A stretch of DNA of 49,618 nt from CAINVV01 sp037140615 (GTDB lineage Bacteria > Bacteroidota > Bacteroidia > Bacteroidales > Prolixibacteraceae), in the NCBI GenBank assembly GCA_037140615.1, contig JBAXED010000015.1:1-49618 (forward strand), in the 5' to 3' direction. Shown one piece after another: positions 40,810-49,115 of this stretch (within the stretch, counting starts at the first letter, position 1; the number at the start of each line of letters is the position of its first letter). The notes under the pieces were generated by a model. It did no database searches and was not told the DNA's origin. It was given only the letters and a program-made list of their open reading frames with translations. The position numbers were made by a program, and so were the translations under genes.

Positions 40810-42796
40810 AGCGCAAAACGAATTGGTAATTTCTTCCTGGCATTGGTCTTTGGAGAACCGTTCTGTAATCTTCATTAAAGATATTCAGCACTTTACATTC
40901 AGCTGTAAGTTTACTTTTTTCGAAGGGGAAGGTAATTCCTGCCTGAACATTGTTCATGATATATGGATAAAGATAATCTGATACACTCTCCTGACTATTT
41001 GCCGTAGTTGTAAACCTTTTGCTGTAATAATTCCACATCCAGTCAAAATATATTTTAGAGTAGGATAGATGCACATTCAAATTTGCCGAGTTCTTTGGGA
41101 TATAAGGAAGCTGATTTCTGAATGCCGGACTGTCAACTGATCGATTTTCTGTTTTGGTATGTGCATAATTGCCTTTCACACTATAAAAAACTGATTTGAA
41201 GCTACCTTGCAATTTAAAATTTGCTTCCACTCCGCAGCTGATAACTTTTTCTATATTTTTGGGCTCCCAAAATCCCTGAAAGGTGGGCAACCAGATAATC
41301 CAATCATTTACAGTTGAATAGAAAAATGAAATTCCTGCATTGAGCTGTTTATTACCTATTAAATAACTATCTGTTGCCCCGAAATCAAATAAGTTACCCT
41401 TTTCTGATTTAAGCGAAGGATTTCCTCCTGGAAGATAGAAGAGATCATTGAGGGTCGGCTGATGAATGTTGCGCGAAGCTGATCCATTTAACATGAACGT
41501 CCTGGATGGATCAGGCTGAAAATTTATTCTCAATAATGGCAACAACCCTTTGTGATTTAACGCTATAAATTCTTCCCTAAGTAAAAAGACTGAACTCCAG
41601 TTTCGATTAAGCTGCGTCTCAAATTTCAAATACAATGATGTTTCAAATCTGGTCACATTGTATCCTTCAGACGATACCGATATCTTACGATTTTCAGATA
41701 TAACTTTATGATAATTAACAGAAAATCCAGTTTCAATTGAACATGATTCTTTAAGTTGATAGCGAAATGAAAATTTATTTATTAAGGATAAGATATGAGA
41801 AATTGCATCTATGACAACCTGATTTGGTGCACCGCTAACCTTGTTTTCAAGCTTATATACAGAATATTGGTTGGTAACACCGCTTAGGTAATTTATTCGG
41901 CTTTTGGAGCTATAATGTTTCCATTCGGCCACAGAACGGAGGGTATTTTCAAGCTGCCTGTTGATATTTGCGGCATCATAACTCTCGTTCGTTAGCAAAT
42001 TTGGAATACTGCGCTCATTTTGTTGCCACCAGGTCTTGAATGATATGGTATTGTTTAATCCGGCATGCCAATAAAACTCCTGAAGAAATCCCCTGTTTTG
42101 GTAATCAGCCATAGCATTCCTCCCAGTTCCATAAATATACGCTCCGGTTTGAGCATCCAGGGATGCATTCAGCTTATTTTGAAATGGAAAATCATTTTGT
42201 GATACGTTGTAAAATATGGCACTTTTCGACTGTACCTTACTGTTGCCTAAGTTAAATTGCGCAAACTCATCCAAAGTATGAAAACTTCCGAAGCTGCTTA
42301 ACAGTTTTCCTGAAAAGGTATTACTCCAGTTTGCCTTGTTTACGAGATTAATTGACCCTCCGAGGGCGCCTGCTGACTCAAATAGGGAGGAGGAACCATG
42401 TAAAATTTTTACCTCTTCGGTAAAGTAGACAGGAATCAATGAAAAATCGACCATCCCCAGCATGGGAGAATTGAGTTCAATACCATTCCAATTAACTTTT
42501 GTGTGAGAAGGAGCCGTTCCCCTAAATGAAGCGGTTGCCATCGCACCCCTTCCGTACTCCTTTATAAAGATGGATGAATTTTGTGATAAAAGTTCTGAAA
42601 GCCTTACTGTGATTGATCTGTTGAGTGCAATTGAATCTATTTCGGATCTCGTTTCATGGTTTTTATTGATGGCCTTGCTTCCGATGATCTGAATAGTCTG
42701 CAATTGAAGCGTATCTTTCAAAGATTGAGCTTTGACAGGTATGTTGGCCAGGACAAAAAGCGAAAAAATACACAAGCAAAAGTATTTGAATCTCAT
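40799..42796 (-). CDS. btuB: TonB-dependent receptor, BtuB-like
   Basis: An outer-membrane receptor of about 665 residues. A signal peptide ends near VKA-Q (about residue 24). The plug domain (about 30-150) shows LQTIQIIGSKAI, then the typical ATASFRGTAPSHTKVNWNGIELNSP and GSSSLFESAGALGGSINLV. The rest is a 22-strand-type barrel ending in NYQFVLRYDF with a terminal Phe. Specificity for cobalamin is inferred from the upstream cobalamin riboswitch and the BtuG-like partner. ATG 42796 overlaps the TGA of the preceding gene in a TGATG, so the genes are coupled. Confidence 0.9.
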   Translation of the reverse strand: MRFKYFCLCIFSLFVLANIPVKAQSLKDTLQLQTIQIIGSKAINKNHETRSEIDSIALNRSITVRLSELLSQNSSIFIKEYGRGAMATASFRGTAPSHTKVNWNGIELNSPMLGMVDFSLIPVYFTEEVKILHGSSSLFESAGALGGSINLVNKANWSNTFSGKLLSSFGSFHTLDEFAQFNLGNSKVQSKSAIFYNVSQNDFPFQNKLNASLDAQTGAYIYGTGRNAMADYQNRGFLQEFYWHAGLNNTISFKTWWQQNERSIPNLLTNESYDAANINRQLENTLRSVAEWKHYSSKSRINYLSGVTNQYSVYKLENKVSGAPNQVVIDAISHILSLINKFSFRYQLKESCSIETGFSVNYHKVISENRKISVSSEGYNVTRFETSLYLKFETQLNRNWSSVFLLREEFIALNHKGLLPLLRINFQPDPSRTFMLNGSASRNIHQPTLNDLFYLPGGNPSLKSEKGNLFDFGATDSYLIGNKQLNAGISFFYSTVNDWIIWLPTFQGFWEPKNIEKVISCGVEANFKLQGSFKSVFYSVKGNYAHTKTENRSVDSPAFRNQLPYIPKNSANLNVHLSYSKIYFDWMWNYYSKRFTTTANSQESVSDYLYPYIMNNVQAGITFPFEKSKLTAECKVLNIFNEDYRTVLQRPMPGRNYQFVLRYDF

Positions 42797-43743
42797 CAAT
42801 AACTTTTTTTGTCCAGAAGATGAATGTCAGCAGCACCACTTATTTCAGTAGATATCTCATTCAGCCATCCGCCTATTTGAAAGACACCGCTTTGTACCTT
42901 GATGAAATTAATTTTTGAGAGGTTTGCCGGTATTCCGGATGCATCTACTGCAGATGAGATATCCAAGAAATTTGCCTTTAAAATTGGGTTATAGTCCTCG
43001 TTGTTGTAACATTCGGCGTACCCAAACTTAAATAGCCCTAATCTTGTAGACCAGAATTGTATTGCAGGATCTTTGGATCCATTAAAATATGCATCTGGTA
43101 ATCTTACTCCTGAGAATGAAATTGACGTTTTGTCACCATAACCGGACCACCACCATGTGGCATTGCCAAATTCAGGTACCAGTTTTCCCTCTTTACCCTG
43201 ATTGTCTTTCCAGGTTACGAAACCGGTTCCGTCTGGTTTATAGTAGCTAACTTGGTAGTTGTGAATTGTTTCCGGATTTGAGTACTCACTTCCTTTGATC
43301 TCCAGCCATGGTCCATCGTTTGGAAGACCATCAGAATTAGTATCTTCCATTACAAAAACAACTCCTGGTTCAGAAGCCACAGACGGTTGGGTAAACACAG
43401 CAATATCGGGACCATTCGTATTGCTGACAGCGTGATCAAATCCGGCAATTATGTAGCCGCCCCACCCACCCAAAGAAGTATAGGATTTACCGTTTTTCCA
43501 AGGCTCTCCAATAAAGTCTTCACATTTTTCATCGGCGGGAATAAGAGAGGCATGTTGCCCGGGACCATATTGATAATTGAAGACTTTTGAAATGTAAGGA
43601 GATTGATTTGTACTTAATACCAAGGCATTATCTATACCCAAATCATTCGAACATGAAGACATGGCGATGGAAAAAATGACTATTTCCACGAACCAAATCG
43701 AAAATCGAAAATCGAAAATCGAAAATTCCTTTTTAGCAACCAC
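42796..43743 (-). CDS. B12-locus cell-surface lipoprotein
   Basis: A 315-residue lipoprotein; the lipobox-like IAMSSC ends at about residue 31. The mature part (YGPGQHASLIP, SLGGWGGYIIAGFDHAV, PGVVFVMEDTNSDGLPNDGPWLEIKGSEY, YYKPDG, FIKVQSG) matches a family of surface proteins that I know from Bacteroidota B12 loci. It may bind cobalamin, but that is inference. The start is GTG at 43743, giving an N-terminus coded in part by the AAAATCG heptamer tract; a second GTG at 43689 would skip the tract. It is first in the operon, just after the riboswitch. Confidence 0.72.
   Translation of the reverse strand: MVAKKEFSIFDFRFSIWFVEIVIFSIAMSSCSNDLGIDNALVLSTNQSPYISKVFNYQYGPGQHASLIPADEKCEDFIGEPWKNGKSYTSLGGWGGYIIAGFDHAVSNTNGPDIAVFTQPSVASEPGVVFVMEDTNSDGLPNDGPWLEIKGSEYSNPETIHNYQVSYYKPDGTGFVTWKDNQGKEGKLVPEFGNATWWWSGYGDKTSISFSGVRLPDAYFNGSKDPAIQFWSTRLGLFKFGYAECYNNEDYNPILKANFLDISSAVDASGIPANLSKINFIKVQSGVFQIGGWLNEISTEISGAADIHLLDKKSY
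43695..43727. repeat. Tandem heptanucleotide repeat AAAATCG
   Basis: About 4.7 copies of a 7-base unit (AAAATCG on the plus strand, CGATTTT on the minus) with no mismatch. It lies in codons about 6-16 of the first btu-operon gene if that gene starts at 43743. A 7-base unit does not keep frame, so copy-number change would switch reading frame. Confidence 0.85.
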
Positions 43744-43838
43744 AGCGCTCTGTTAATGAAAATGTTAGATTAAGCATAAGGAAAAGAATAGGAATGGGAA
43801 ATGCCATCCAAACGCTTTTATCCCGAAAGCTTAATTTT

Positions 43839-44017
43839 ATGAATGGCTGGTCTTCTGACTTGTCCCGATTTTTGATCTCCTTCCCGTTCGTCGGAGAACA
43901 AACAGTGGATTAATGATCAAAAACATACTATCCCTAGCGGGGGATCGGGTTTACAGCAGCGGGAACTGTACCGGATTTTCACCGGATTCCCAATTAAGCA
44001 GTGAGGCACCAATTCAT
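43839..44017 (-). promoter_or_regulatory. Cobalamin riboswitch
   Basis: Read on the minus strand, the element starts near 44017 with GGTGCCTCACTG, has the conserved GGGAATCCGGTGAAAATCC and TACAGTTCCCGCTGCTGTAA blocks, and ends with the B12 box AGTCAGAAGACCAGCC near 43847. The ends (ATGAAT with ATTCAT and TGGT with ACCA) can close a P1 stem. It lies directly upstream of the btu operon and should shut it off when adenosyl- or other cobalamins are plentiful. The 95 bases between it and the first gene show only a weak GCTTT/AAAGC stem and no strong terminator, so control may be by translation. Confidence 0.95.
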
Positions 44018-44019
44018 CA

Positions 44020-44049
44020 CAAAATTAGCTAAAAGTTTGAATATTCAAA
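44020..44049 (-). promoter_or_regulatory. Promoter of the btu operon
   Basis: On the minus strand TTTG (44049-44046), an 18-base spacer and TAATTTTG (44027-44020) match the Bacteroidota promoter. Transcription would begin near 44012, at the 5' end of the riboswitch. Confidence 0.6.
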
Positions 44050-44051
44050 TG

Positions 44052-44059
44052 TATCTTTG
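44052..44059 (+). promoter_or_regulatory. -7 promoter element for pepD
   Basis: TATCTTTG matches TAnnTTTG, 109 bases upstream of the pepD ATG and next to the divergent btu promoter. No convincing -33 at the right distance. Confidence 0.45.
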
Positions 44060-44168
44060 CCATATATTTTATTATCAAATGTGCCTTCTCAACCTGAATC
44101 ATTATTACATTTTCTGAAATTTTTTATGTAATCAATAACATTAATTAAAATATTTTAAATAAAAGTAT

Positions 44169-45623
44169 ATGAGTGATATAATAAATATTTTTCCGCAGTC
44201 TATTTGGCATTTTTTCAGTGAAGTTTGCAAAGTTCCCCGTCCTTCAAAGCATGAGGAGGAAATGATTGCGTTCTTACTCAATTTTGCTGCCTCAAATGAA
44301 TTAGAAGTAAAACAAGATGTTGCAGGAAATCTGGTTATTAAAAAAAATGGAACTGCCGGACTTGAGTTAGGGCAAACCATCATTCTGCAGTCTCATATGG
44401 ATATGGTCTGTGAAAAGAATGATGGAGTTATTCATGATTTCTTTGTTGATCCCATCGTACCTGTCATCGAAAATGGTTGGGTTAGGGCGCTAAACACCAC
44501 CTTGGGTGCCGACTGTGGTATTGGAATAGCCGCTTCCCTGGCTATTCTTTCGGATAATCATCTGGCTCATCCACCAATAGAAGCTTTGTTTACGGTGGAT
44601 GAAGAGACGGGATTAACAGGAGCAAAAGCACTTCAATCAAGTATGCTCAGTGGAAAGATCTTACTCAATCTAGATTCTGAGGATGAAGGAGAGCTTTTCG
44701 TGGGTTGCGCTGGCGGAATTGATACTGTGGGAACTTTAAAAATTCAAACAGAAGAGGTACCTTCTATGTTTTTACCATTCAAAATAGTCGTTTCCGGTTT
44801 GCAGGGTGGACATTCAGGTGACGATATTGAAAAGGGCAGAGGAAACGCCATTAAGATATTAAATCGCTTTCTATATCAAGTGGTTGAATCATGCGAAGGC
44901 CGCCTTGCTTACTTTCAGGGAGGCAATCTTCGCAATGCCATTCCACGTGAATCCAATGCCATATTACTCATTCCATCACATAAAAAGGAACATCTCACCA
45001 TTGAACTTAATCATTTCAGGGCTGAGATTGAAAATGAACTTTTTGGCAAAGAATCAAAATTTAAAATAGTTTTGGAAAGTACTGATTTACCTGAATCCGT
45101 TCTTTCAAAAGAGAGTCAGTCAAGATTGATCCATCTGCTTTATTCTTTGCCACATGGAGTTCATTCCATGAGTGCCCGGATGCCAGGGATGGTGGAAAGC
45201 TCGACCAACCTTGCCAGCATCAGATTCAAACCGGATGCTGTTGTTGAGATTGTTACAAGTCAGCGGAGTGACCAGGAGAGTGGGAAACAAGATATTTACC
45301 AGATGGTTGAAACGGTCTTCAGATTGGCCGGAGTAGAATTTAAGCACGGCGAAGGTTACTGCGGATGGACACCAAACCCCTCTTCGAATATTCTGGCAAT
45401 CTCCAGAAAGTGTTATGAGGAGCTCTTTGGTGTTAAACCTGTTGTCAGGTCAATTCATGCCGGTTTGGAATGTGGATTGTTTTTGGAGAAATTTCCGGAT
45501 CTTGACATGATATCATTTGGTCCGACGTTGAAAGGAGTTCATTCACCAGACGAAAAAATCGAAATAGCCTCTGTAGAAAAGTTTTGGAGATTTTTAACTG
45601 AACTTCTGCCTAGATTAGCCTAA
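44169..45623 (+). CDS. pepD: Aminoacyl-histidine dipeptidase (M20C), PepD-like
   Basis: A 484-residue zinc dipeptidase of family M20C that splits Xaa-His and other dipeptides in the cytoplasm. Metal-site motifs are LQSHMDMVCEKN, TLGADCGIGIAA, FTVDEETGLTGA and LLNLDSEDEGE, and the lid domain has GGHSGDDIEKGRGNA; a late HAGLECGLF carries the last ligand. Length matches E. coli PepD (485). It is a single gene divergent from the btu operon. Confidence 0.95.
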   Translation: MSDIINIFPQSIWHFFSEVCKVPRPSKHEEEMIAFLLNFAASNELEVKQDVAGNLVIKKNGTAGLELGQTIILQSHMDMVCEKNDGVIHDFFVDPIVPVIENGWVRALNTTLGADCGIGIAASLAILSDNHLAHPPIEALFTVDEETGLTGAKALQSSMLSGKILLNLDSEDEGELFVGCAGGIDTVGTLKIQTEEVPSMFLPFKIVVSGLQGGHSGDDIEKGRGNAIKILNRFLYQVVESCEGRLAYFQGGNLRNAIPRESNAILLIPSHKKEHLTIELNHFRAEIENELFGKESKFKIVLESTDLPESVLSKESQSRLIHLLYSLPHGVHSMSARMPGMVESSTNLASIRFKPDAVVEIVTSQRSDQESGKQDIYQMVETVFRLAGVEFKHGEGYCGWTPNPSSNILAISRKCYEELFGVKPVVRSIHAGLECGLFLEKFPDLDMISFGPTLKGVHSPDEKIEIASVEKFWRFLTELLPRLA

Positions 45624-45626
45624 TTT

Positions 45627-45670
45627 CCGGACAGTGTTTTGAATTTTAACTGGTTCAAAACACCATCCGG
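45627..45670. terminator. Inverted repeat between pepD and the M28 gene
   Basis: Arms 45627-45643 and 45654-45670: a 10-bp stem GTGTTTTGAA, two mismatches, then CCGGA/TCCGG, with a 10-base loop. It lies between two convergent stops and probably ends both transcripts, though T-runs are weak. Confidence 0.6.
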
Positions 45671-45675
45671 CATTG

Positions 45676-47439
45676 TTATAAAGTAACGAGGAATACTTTC
45701 TTTTCTTTGCCCCTCATAACATCTACAGAGATAATCTGACCTGGAGAATAGGCCTTCATTCTAGCCATATAATCATAGATACTGCCTACATTTTTCCCGT
45801 CAATGGCAATGATTACATCACCTTTCAATAATCCTGCTTTTGATGCGGGCTTTCCTGGAGTCACGCCATCGATGCGCATGCCGCCTTGTTCTGTTCCTGC
45901 AAAATCAGGTATGATTCCAAGCGAAACTTTTAAGTCGGTCCGACCGGAGTTTCCAATTTTTGGACCACTTTCCTGGTAAGTAAGTTTTTTACTTTTATTG
46001 GCAACAGCTTTTATCAAACCATATGCACTTTCAACAATCATTTTTTCTCCGTTGATGTTAATCCTGTCGTAAGTATCGTTGGGAGTATGATACTGATCGT
46101 GAACGCCGGATGTAAAATAGACTACCGGAATATTCTCGCCATAAAATGAGGCGTGATCTGAAGGTCCATATCCTTCTTTTGAGATCTTTACTTTGAATCC
46201 TTGAATCAAACTATCAACCAAGGTATTGGTTTCCAGGGCAGTGCCGACACCTCCTACAGTCAAATCTTTTGTAGAATCCAAACGTCCAATCATATCAAAA
46301 TTAAACATTGCATCTGCATTTTTGAAGCTAAAGGGAGGCTCTTTAACAAAAGCTTTTGAACCAATAAGGCCAAACTCTTCAGCAGTGAAAGCAATAAATA
46401 CGATTGGCCTTTTATTGCTTTTTTCGTGTGAGAATTTCTGGGCTAACTCAATCACAGCTGCTACACCCGAAGCATTGTCGTCCGCCCCATGATGAACTGC
46501 AATACTGTCTGGCATTCTGGAACCCGATCCTTGTCCGCCGAAACCCAGGTGATCGTAATGCGCACCAACGACAATATACTCATCGGCAAGCTTTGGATCA
46601 TTACCCGCAACCATTCCAACTATATTTTGAGTCATGGTAATTTTAGGTAGAACGGATGCCTCTCCTTTAACAATAAAATCAGTGACCTTGAAGAATGGCT
46701 TCTTTTCAGTATTGATCATCTTTTCGATATCACTGATTGTCAATTTTTTGTCAAGAATCTGATCGGCCGTTTTTTGAGAGATTTTAATTACCGGCACAGA
46801 ATATGGGGCACTGTTTTTATCAAAGATGGCGGTTTTGGTGGCCCCTTTTGTATCATAATCAGGAGTGACAATTAATATCCCTCCTGCTTTGTGATCGATG
46901 GCATTCAATACCCTTGTTCGCAAGTCACTATTTTTTTTCATTTCCTTGTTCTGAGCCAAATGTTCGGGTATCCAGTCAATAATAAGCACCCAGCTGTTAT
47001 CAACCATCGAATTTTGATAATCATCCCATTTCAAACTATCAGTTGCTATGGTCATTCCGAAACCGGCAACCGACAGTTTGCCAGTAAATGCCTTGTTGGC
47101 AGAGAAAAACAAAGGTTCAAAATCTTTGCCCAACTCGAAGTTTTGCTGCGCAGAAGATAAATGGTTCTCAAGTCCGAATTTAAAACCCGTAATTAATTGA
47201 ACAGGTTGAAAACCTTTGTTATAAAGCATTTCAAGGCCTGACTTTTTAAACTTTCCTGCGATAAAATCTGCAGCGAGAGAATCACCTGGCAACCCAGGCT
47301 TCCGGCCTTGAAATTCATCAGAAGAAAGTGTTTTTATAGATGAAGCGAGCTCTTTTTCAGTAATTTTTGGTTGATATTGAACTACGCATGAAGATAAAGC
47401 AACAAAGGATAAAAGGGAAATTTTCTGAAAAATGTTCAT
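45676..47439 (-). CDS. M28-family metallopeptidase with C-terminal PDZ domain, lipoprotein
   Basis: A 587-residue exported peptidase. A lipobox ends at C18 (ALSSC). A PA-like insert (about 100-265) precedes the M28 di-zinc domain: VVGAHYDHLGFG, HHGADDNASGVAA, TAEEFGLIGS, FNFDMIGRL and HTPNDTYD. The last 90 residues form a PDZ domain (LGIIPDFAG, KASKAGLLKGDVIIAIDGKNV). Likely an aminopeptidase or carboxypeptidase on the cell surface or in the periplasm; substrate unknown. Monocistronic. Confidence 0.9.
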   Translation of the reverse strand: MNIFQKISLLSFVALSSCVVQYQPKITEKELASSIKTLSSDEFQGRKPGLPGDSLAADFIAGKFKKSGLEMLYNKGFQPVQLITGFKFGLENHLSSAQQNFELGKDFEPLFFSANKAFTGKLSVAGFGMTIATDSLKWDDYQNSMVDNSWVLIIDWIPEHLAQNKEMKKNSDLRTRVLNAIDHKAGGILIVTPDYDTKGATKTAIFDKNSAPYSVPVIKISQKTADQILDKKLTISDIEKMINTEKKPFFKVTDFIVKGEASVLPKITMTQNIVGMVAGNDPKLADEYIVVGAHYDHLGFGGQGSGSRMPDSIAVHHGADDNASGVAAVIELAQKFSHEKSNKRPIVFIAFTAEEFGLIGSKAFVKEPPFSFKNADAMFNFDMIGRLDSTKDLTVGGVGTALETNTLVDSLIQGFKVKISKEGYGPSDHASFYGENIPVVYFTSGVHDQYHTPNDTYDRININGEKMIVESAYGLIKAVANKSKKLTYQESGPKIGNSGRTDLKVSLGIIPDFAGTEQGGMRIDGVTPGKPASKAGLLKGDVIIAIDGKNVGSIYDYMARMKAYSPGQIISVDVMRGKEKKVFLVTL

Positions 47440-47473
47440 GTGATATATTTTATTAATTGATCAGTTATATTGG

Positions 47474-47481
47474 CAAATATA
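47474..47481 (-). promoter_or_regulatory. -7 promoter element for the M28 gene
   Basis: TATATTTG on the minus strand matches TAnnTTTG, 34 bases before the ATG at 47439. Confidence 0.45.
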
Positions 47482-47583
47482 ATGATCTCTTCAGGTTTTT
47501 TAATACTTTTCCATGAGCAGGATCAATGAATATTTAGTTTATTTGTAAAAAGTTCCCTGTTTTAAAACTTTTGTTGTTTTCAT

Positions 47584-48621
47584 ATGAAATTATTTTTAAG
47601 GCTCGGTTGTTGGATCTCCTTTGGATTGGTATTTATCCTTACCTCATGTACTTCTATGGGAAAAATATCAGTTCAGGTTTCGGTACCACCTCAGAATGCT
47701 ATTCCAAATGAGATCCAAAGTGTTGTGCTTATGAATAGAAGCATGACAGATTCATTTTCATACTTAAATCAGGACTCTCTTGAGAATCTTTTCATACGAA
47801 AGAAACTTGTGTTGGATCAATTGTTACTTGACAGTCTTGCTGCCGACACGACTTTGAAAGTGCTGGGGAATGCGATGTATGAATCAGGGAGATTTGATGT
47901 CGTGATACCTCTGCAACGAAATTTGCTCAATAAAAGTTCATCATATCTGACAAAATCTATTTCACTAAAGCTTGCTGAAGTGAAGCAAATCTGTACCGAA
48001 TTTAAGGCAGATGCATTGCTTTGTCTGGAGAATTTTTACGAAAATGTAAGTTCTTCCTATCAAATAGGTTATGGTCAGATGACTGAAAATGGTACTTCAA
48101 AGGAATACACAATATTTATTCAGATCGCCTACAACTCCAACTGGAAATTGTATCAGCCCGGAGAAAAATTAAAGGTTGCCAATTTTGAACTTAAAGACAC
48201 GATTTATTGGGAAAGGACTGGCACAACTTTGCAGGAAACGTATGAAAAGCTGCCAACAGTCAAAGAAGCCTTGTTGAGCGGAGCTGTCGAAAACGGACAG
48301 GCATTTTCTGATTATATATCTCCTGGATGGCAAGAGCAAAAAAGGAGCTATTTTATCACCAATAATAAGGAGGCCGATAAAGCAATTACCCTAATTAATA
48401 ATAATGATTGGAAAGAGGCCGAAAATATCTGGATGAATTTTGCCAACGATGCTTCATCAGGGTTGAGAAGTCAGATTCAATTCAATCTCGCCCTTGCTTC
48501 AGAGATGAATGGGGATCTGAACGGAGCCATTCAATGGGCGGAAAAATCGTTTAAGTCTAAATACAGCAAAATAGCCGAAGAGTACATAAAACTGCTTACT
48601 AATCGTCTAAACAGGAATTGA
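47584..48621 (+). CDS. DUF6340 family lipoprotein
   Basis: A 345-residue lipoprotein with a signal peptide and lipobox ending in C22 (FILTSC). The sequence resembles Bacteroidota family DUF6340: an N-terminal VSVPPQNAIPNEIQSVVLMNRS, a middle domain with CTEFKADALLCLENFY, and a C-terminal helical pair that looks like a TPR unit (about 265-335: KEADKAITLINNNDWKEAENIW and then FNLALASEMNGDLNGAIQWA). Function unknown. Its TGA overlaps the next ATG in TGATG. Confidence 0.8.
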   Translation: MKLFLRLGCWISFGLVFILTSCTSMGKISVQVSVPPQNAIPNEIQSVVLMNRSMTDSFSYLNQDSLENLFIRKKLVLDQLLLDSLAADTTLKVLGNAMYESGRFDVVIPLQRNLLNKSSSYLTKSISLKLAEVKQICTEFKADALLCLENFYENVSSSYQIGYGQMTENGTSKEYTIFIQIAYNSNWKLYQPGEKLKVANFELKDTIYWERTGTTLQETYEKLPTVKEALLSGAVENGQAFSDYISPGWQEQKRSYFITNNKEADKAITLINNNDWKEAENIWMNFANDASSGLRSQIQFNLALASEMNGDLNGAIQWAEKSFKSKYSKIAEEYIKLLTNRLNRN

Positions 48622-48998
48622 TGGAACACGCTCAAGATGTTGACGATTACATTGCTCGATTTTCCGATCAGACACAAATCCTCCTGAGGAATCTTCGTCA
48701 AATAATCAAAAATGCAGCTCCTGAATCTGAAGAGGTTATCAGTTATCAAATGCCTGCCTACAAATTGAATGGCATTCTGGTTTACTTTGCAGGTTATAAA
48801 AATCACATTGGTTTCTATCCTGGAGCAAGTGGGGTAGAAGCGTTTAAAACAGAATTGACTTCTTATAAATGCTCAAAAGGGACGATACAATTTGCTTTAG
48901 ACCAGCCAATACCTGAAAATCTTGTTATCAGAATAGTTCACCACCGAATTATTGAAAATTCAGTAAAGGCTAAAAAAAGAACCAAACAAAGACCATAA
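48621..48998 (+). CDS. DUF1801 family protein
   Basis: A 125-residue protein with the DUF1801 (YdhG-like) core: VDDYIARFSDQTQILLRNLRQIIKNAAPE, then EVISYQMPAYKLNGILVYFAGYKNHIGFYP and CSKGTIQFALDQPIP. The fold is small alpha/beta; no catalytic role is established. The ATG at 48621 shares one base with the TGA of the DUF6340 gene, so translation is probably coupled. The basic tail KKRTKQRP is unusual but not diagnostic. Confidence 0.85.
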   Translation: MEHAQDVDDYIARFSDQTQILLRNLRQIIKNAAPESEEVISYQMPAYKLNGILVYFAGYKNHIGFYPGASGVEAFKTELTSYKCSKGTIQFALDQPIPENLVIRIVHHRIIENSVKAKKRTKQRP

Positions 48999-49012
48999 TT
49001 CGCAGTATTCAC

Positions 49013-49020
49013 TATTTTTG
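49013..49020 (+). promoter_or_regulatory. -7 promoter element for fabG
   Basis: TATTTTTG matches TAnnTTTG and gives a leader of about 90 bases that contains the hairpin at 49035-49075. Confidence 0.5.
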
Positions 49021-49034
49021 CCGAAGTTTCGAAA

Positions 49035-49075
49035 GGGTCTTCAACTGAATTTTATAAATTCTGAAATGAAGACCC
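49035..49075 (+). other. Two-stage hairpin in the fabG leader
   Basis: GGGTCTTCA (49035-49043) pairs perfectly with TGAAGACCC (49067-49075) around an inner GAATTT/AAATTC stem (49047-49052 with 49056-49061). No T-run follows, so it looks like a leader structure rather than a terminator for the upstream gene. Confidence 0.55.
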
Positions 49076-49115
49076 CTCTAATTAACAACTTGAAATTTAT
49101 TTAAATTTATTGTAT

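Noticed and set aside
43839..44017. Coding sequence in the gap between the btu operon and pepD
   Set aside because: The region is fully explained by the cobalamin riboswitch, and no open frame of useful length crosses it.
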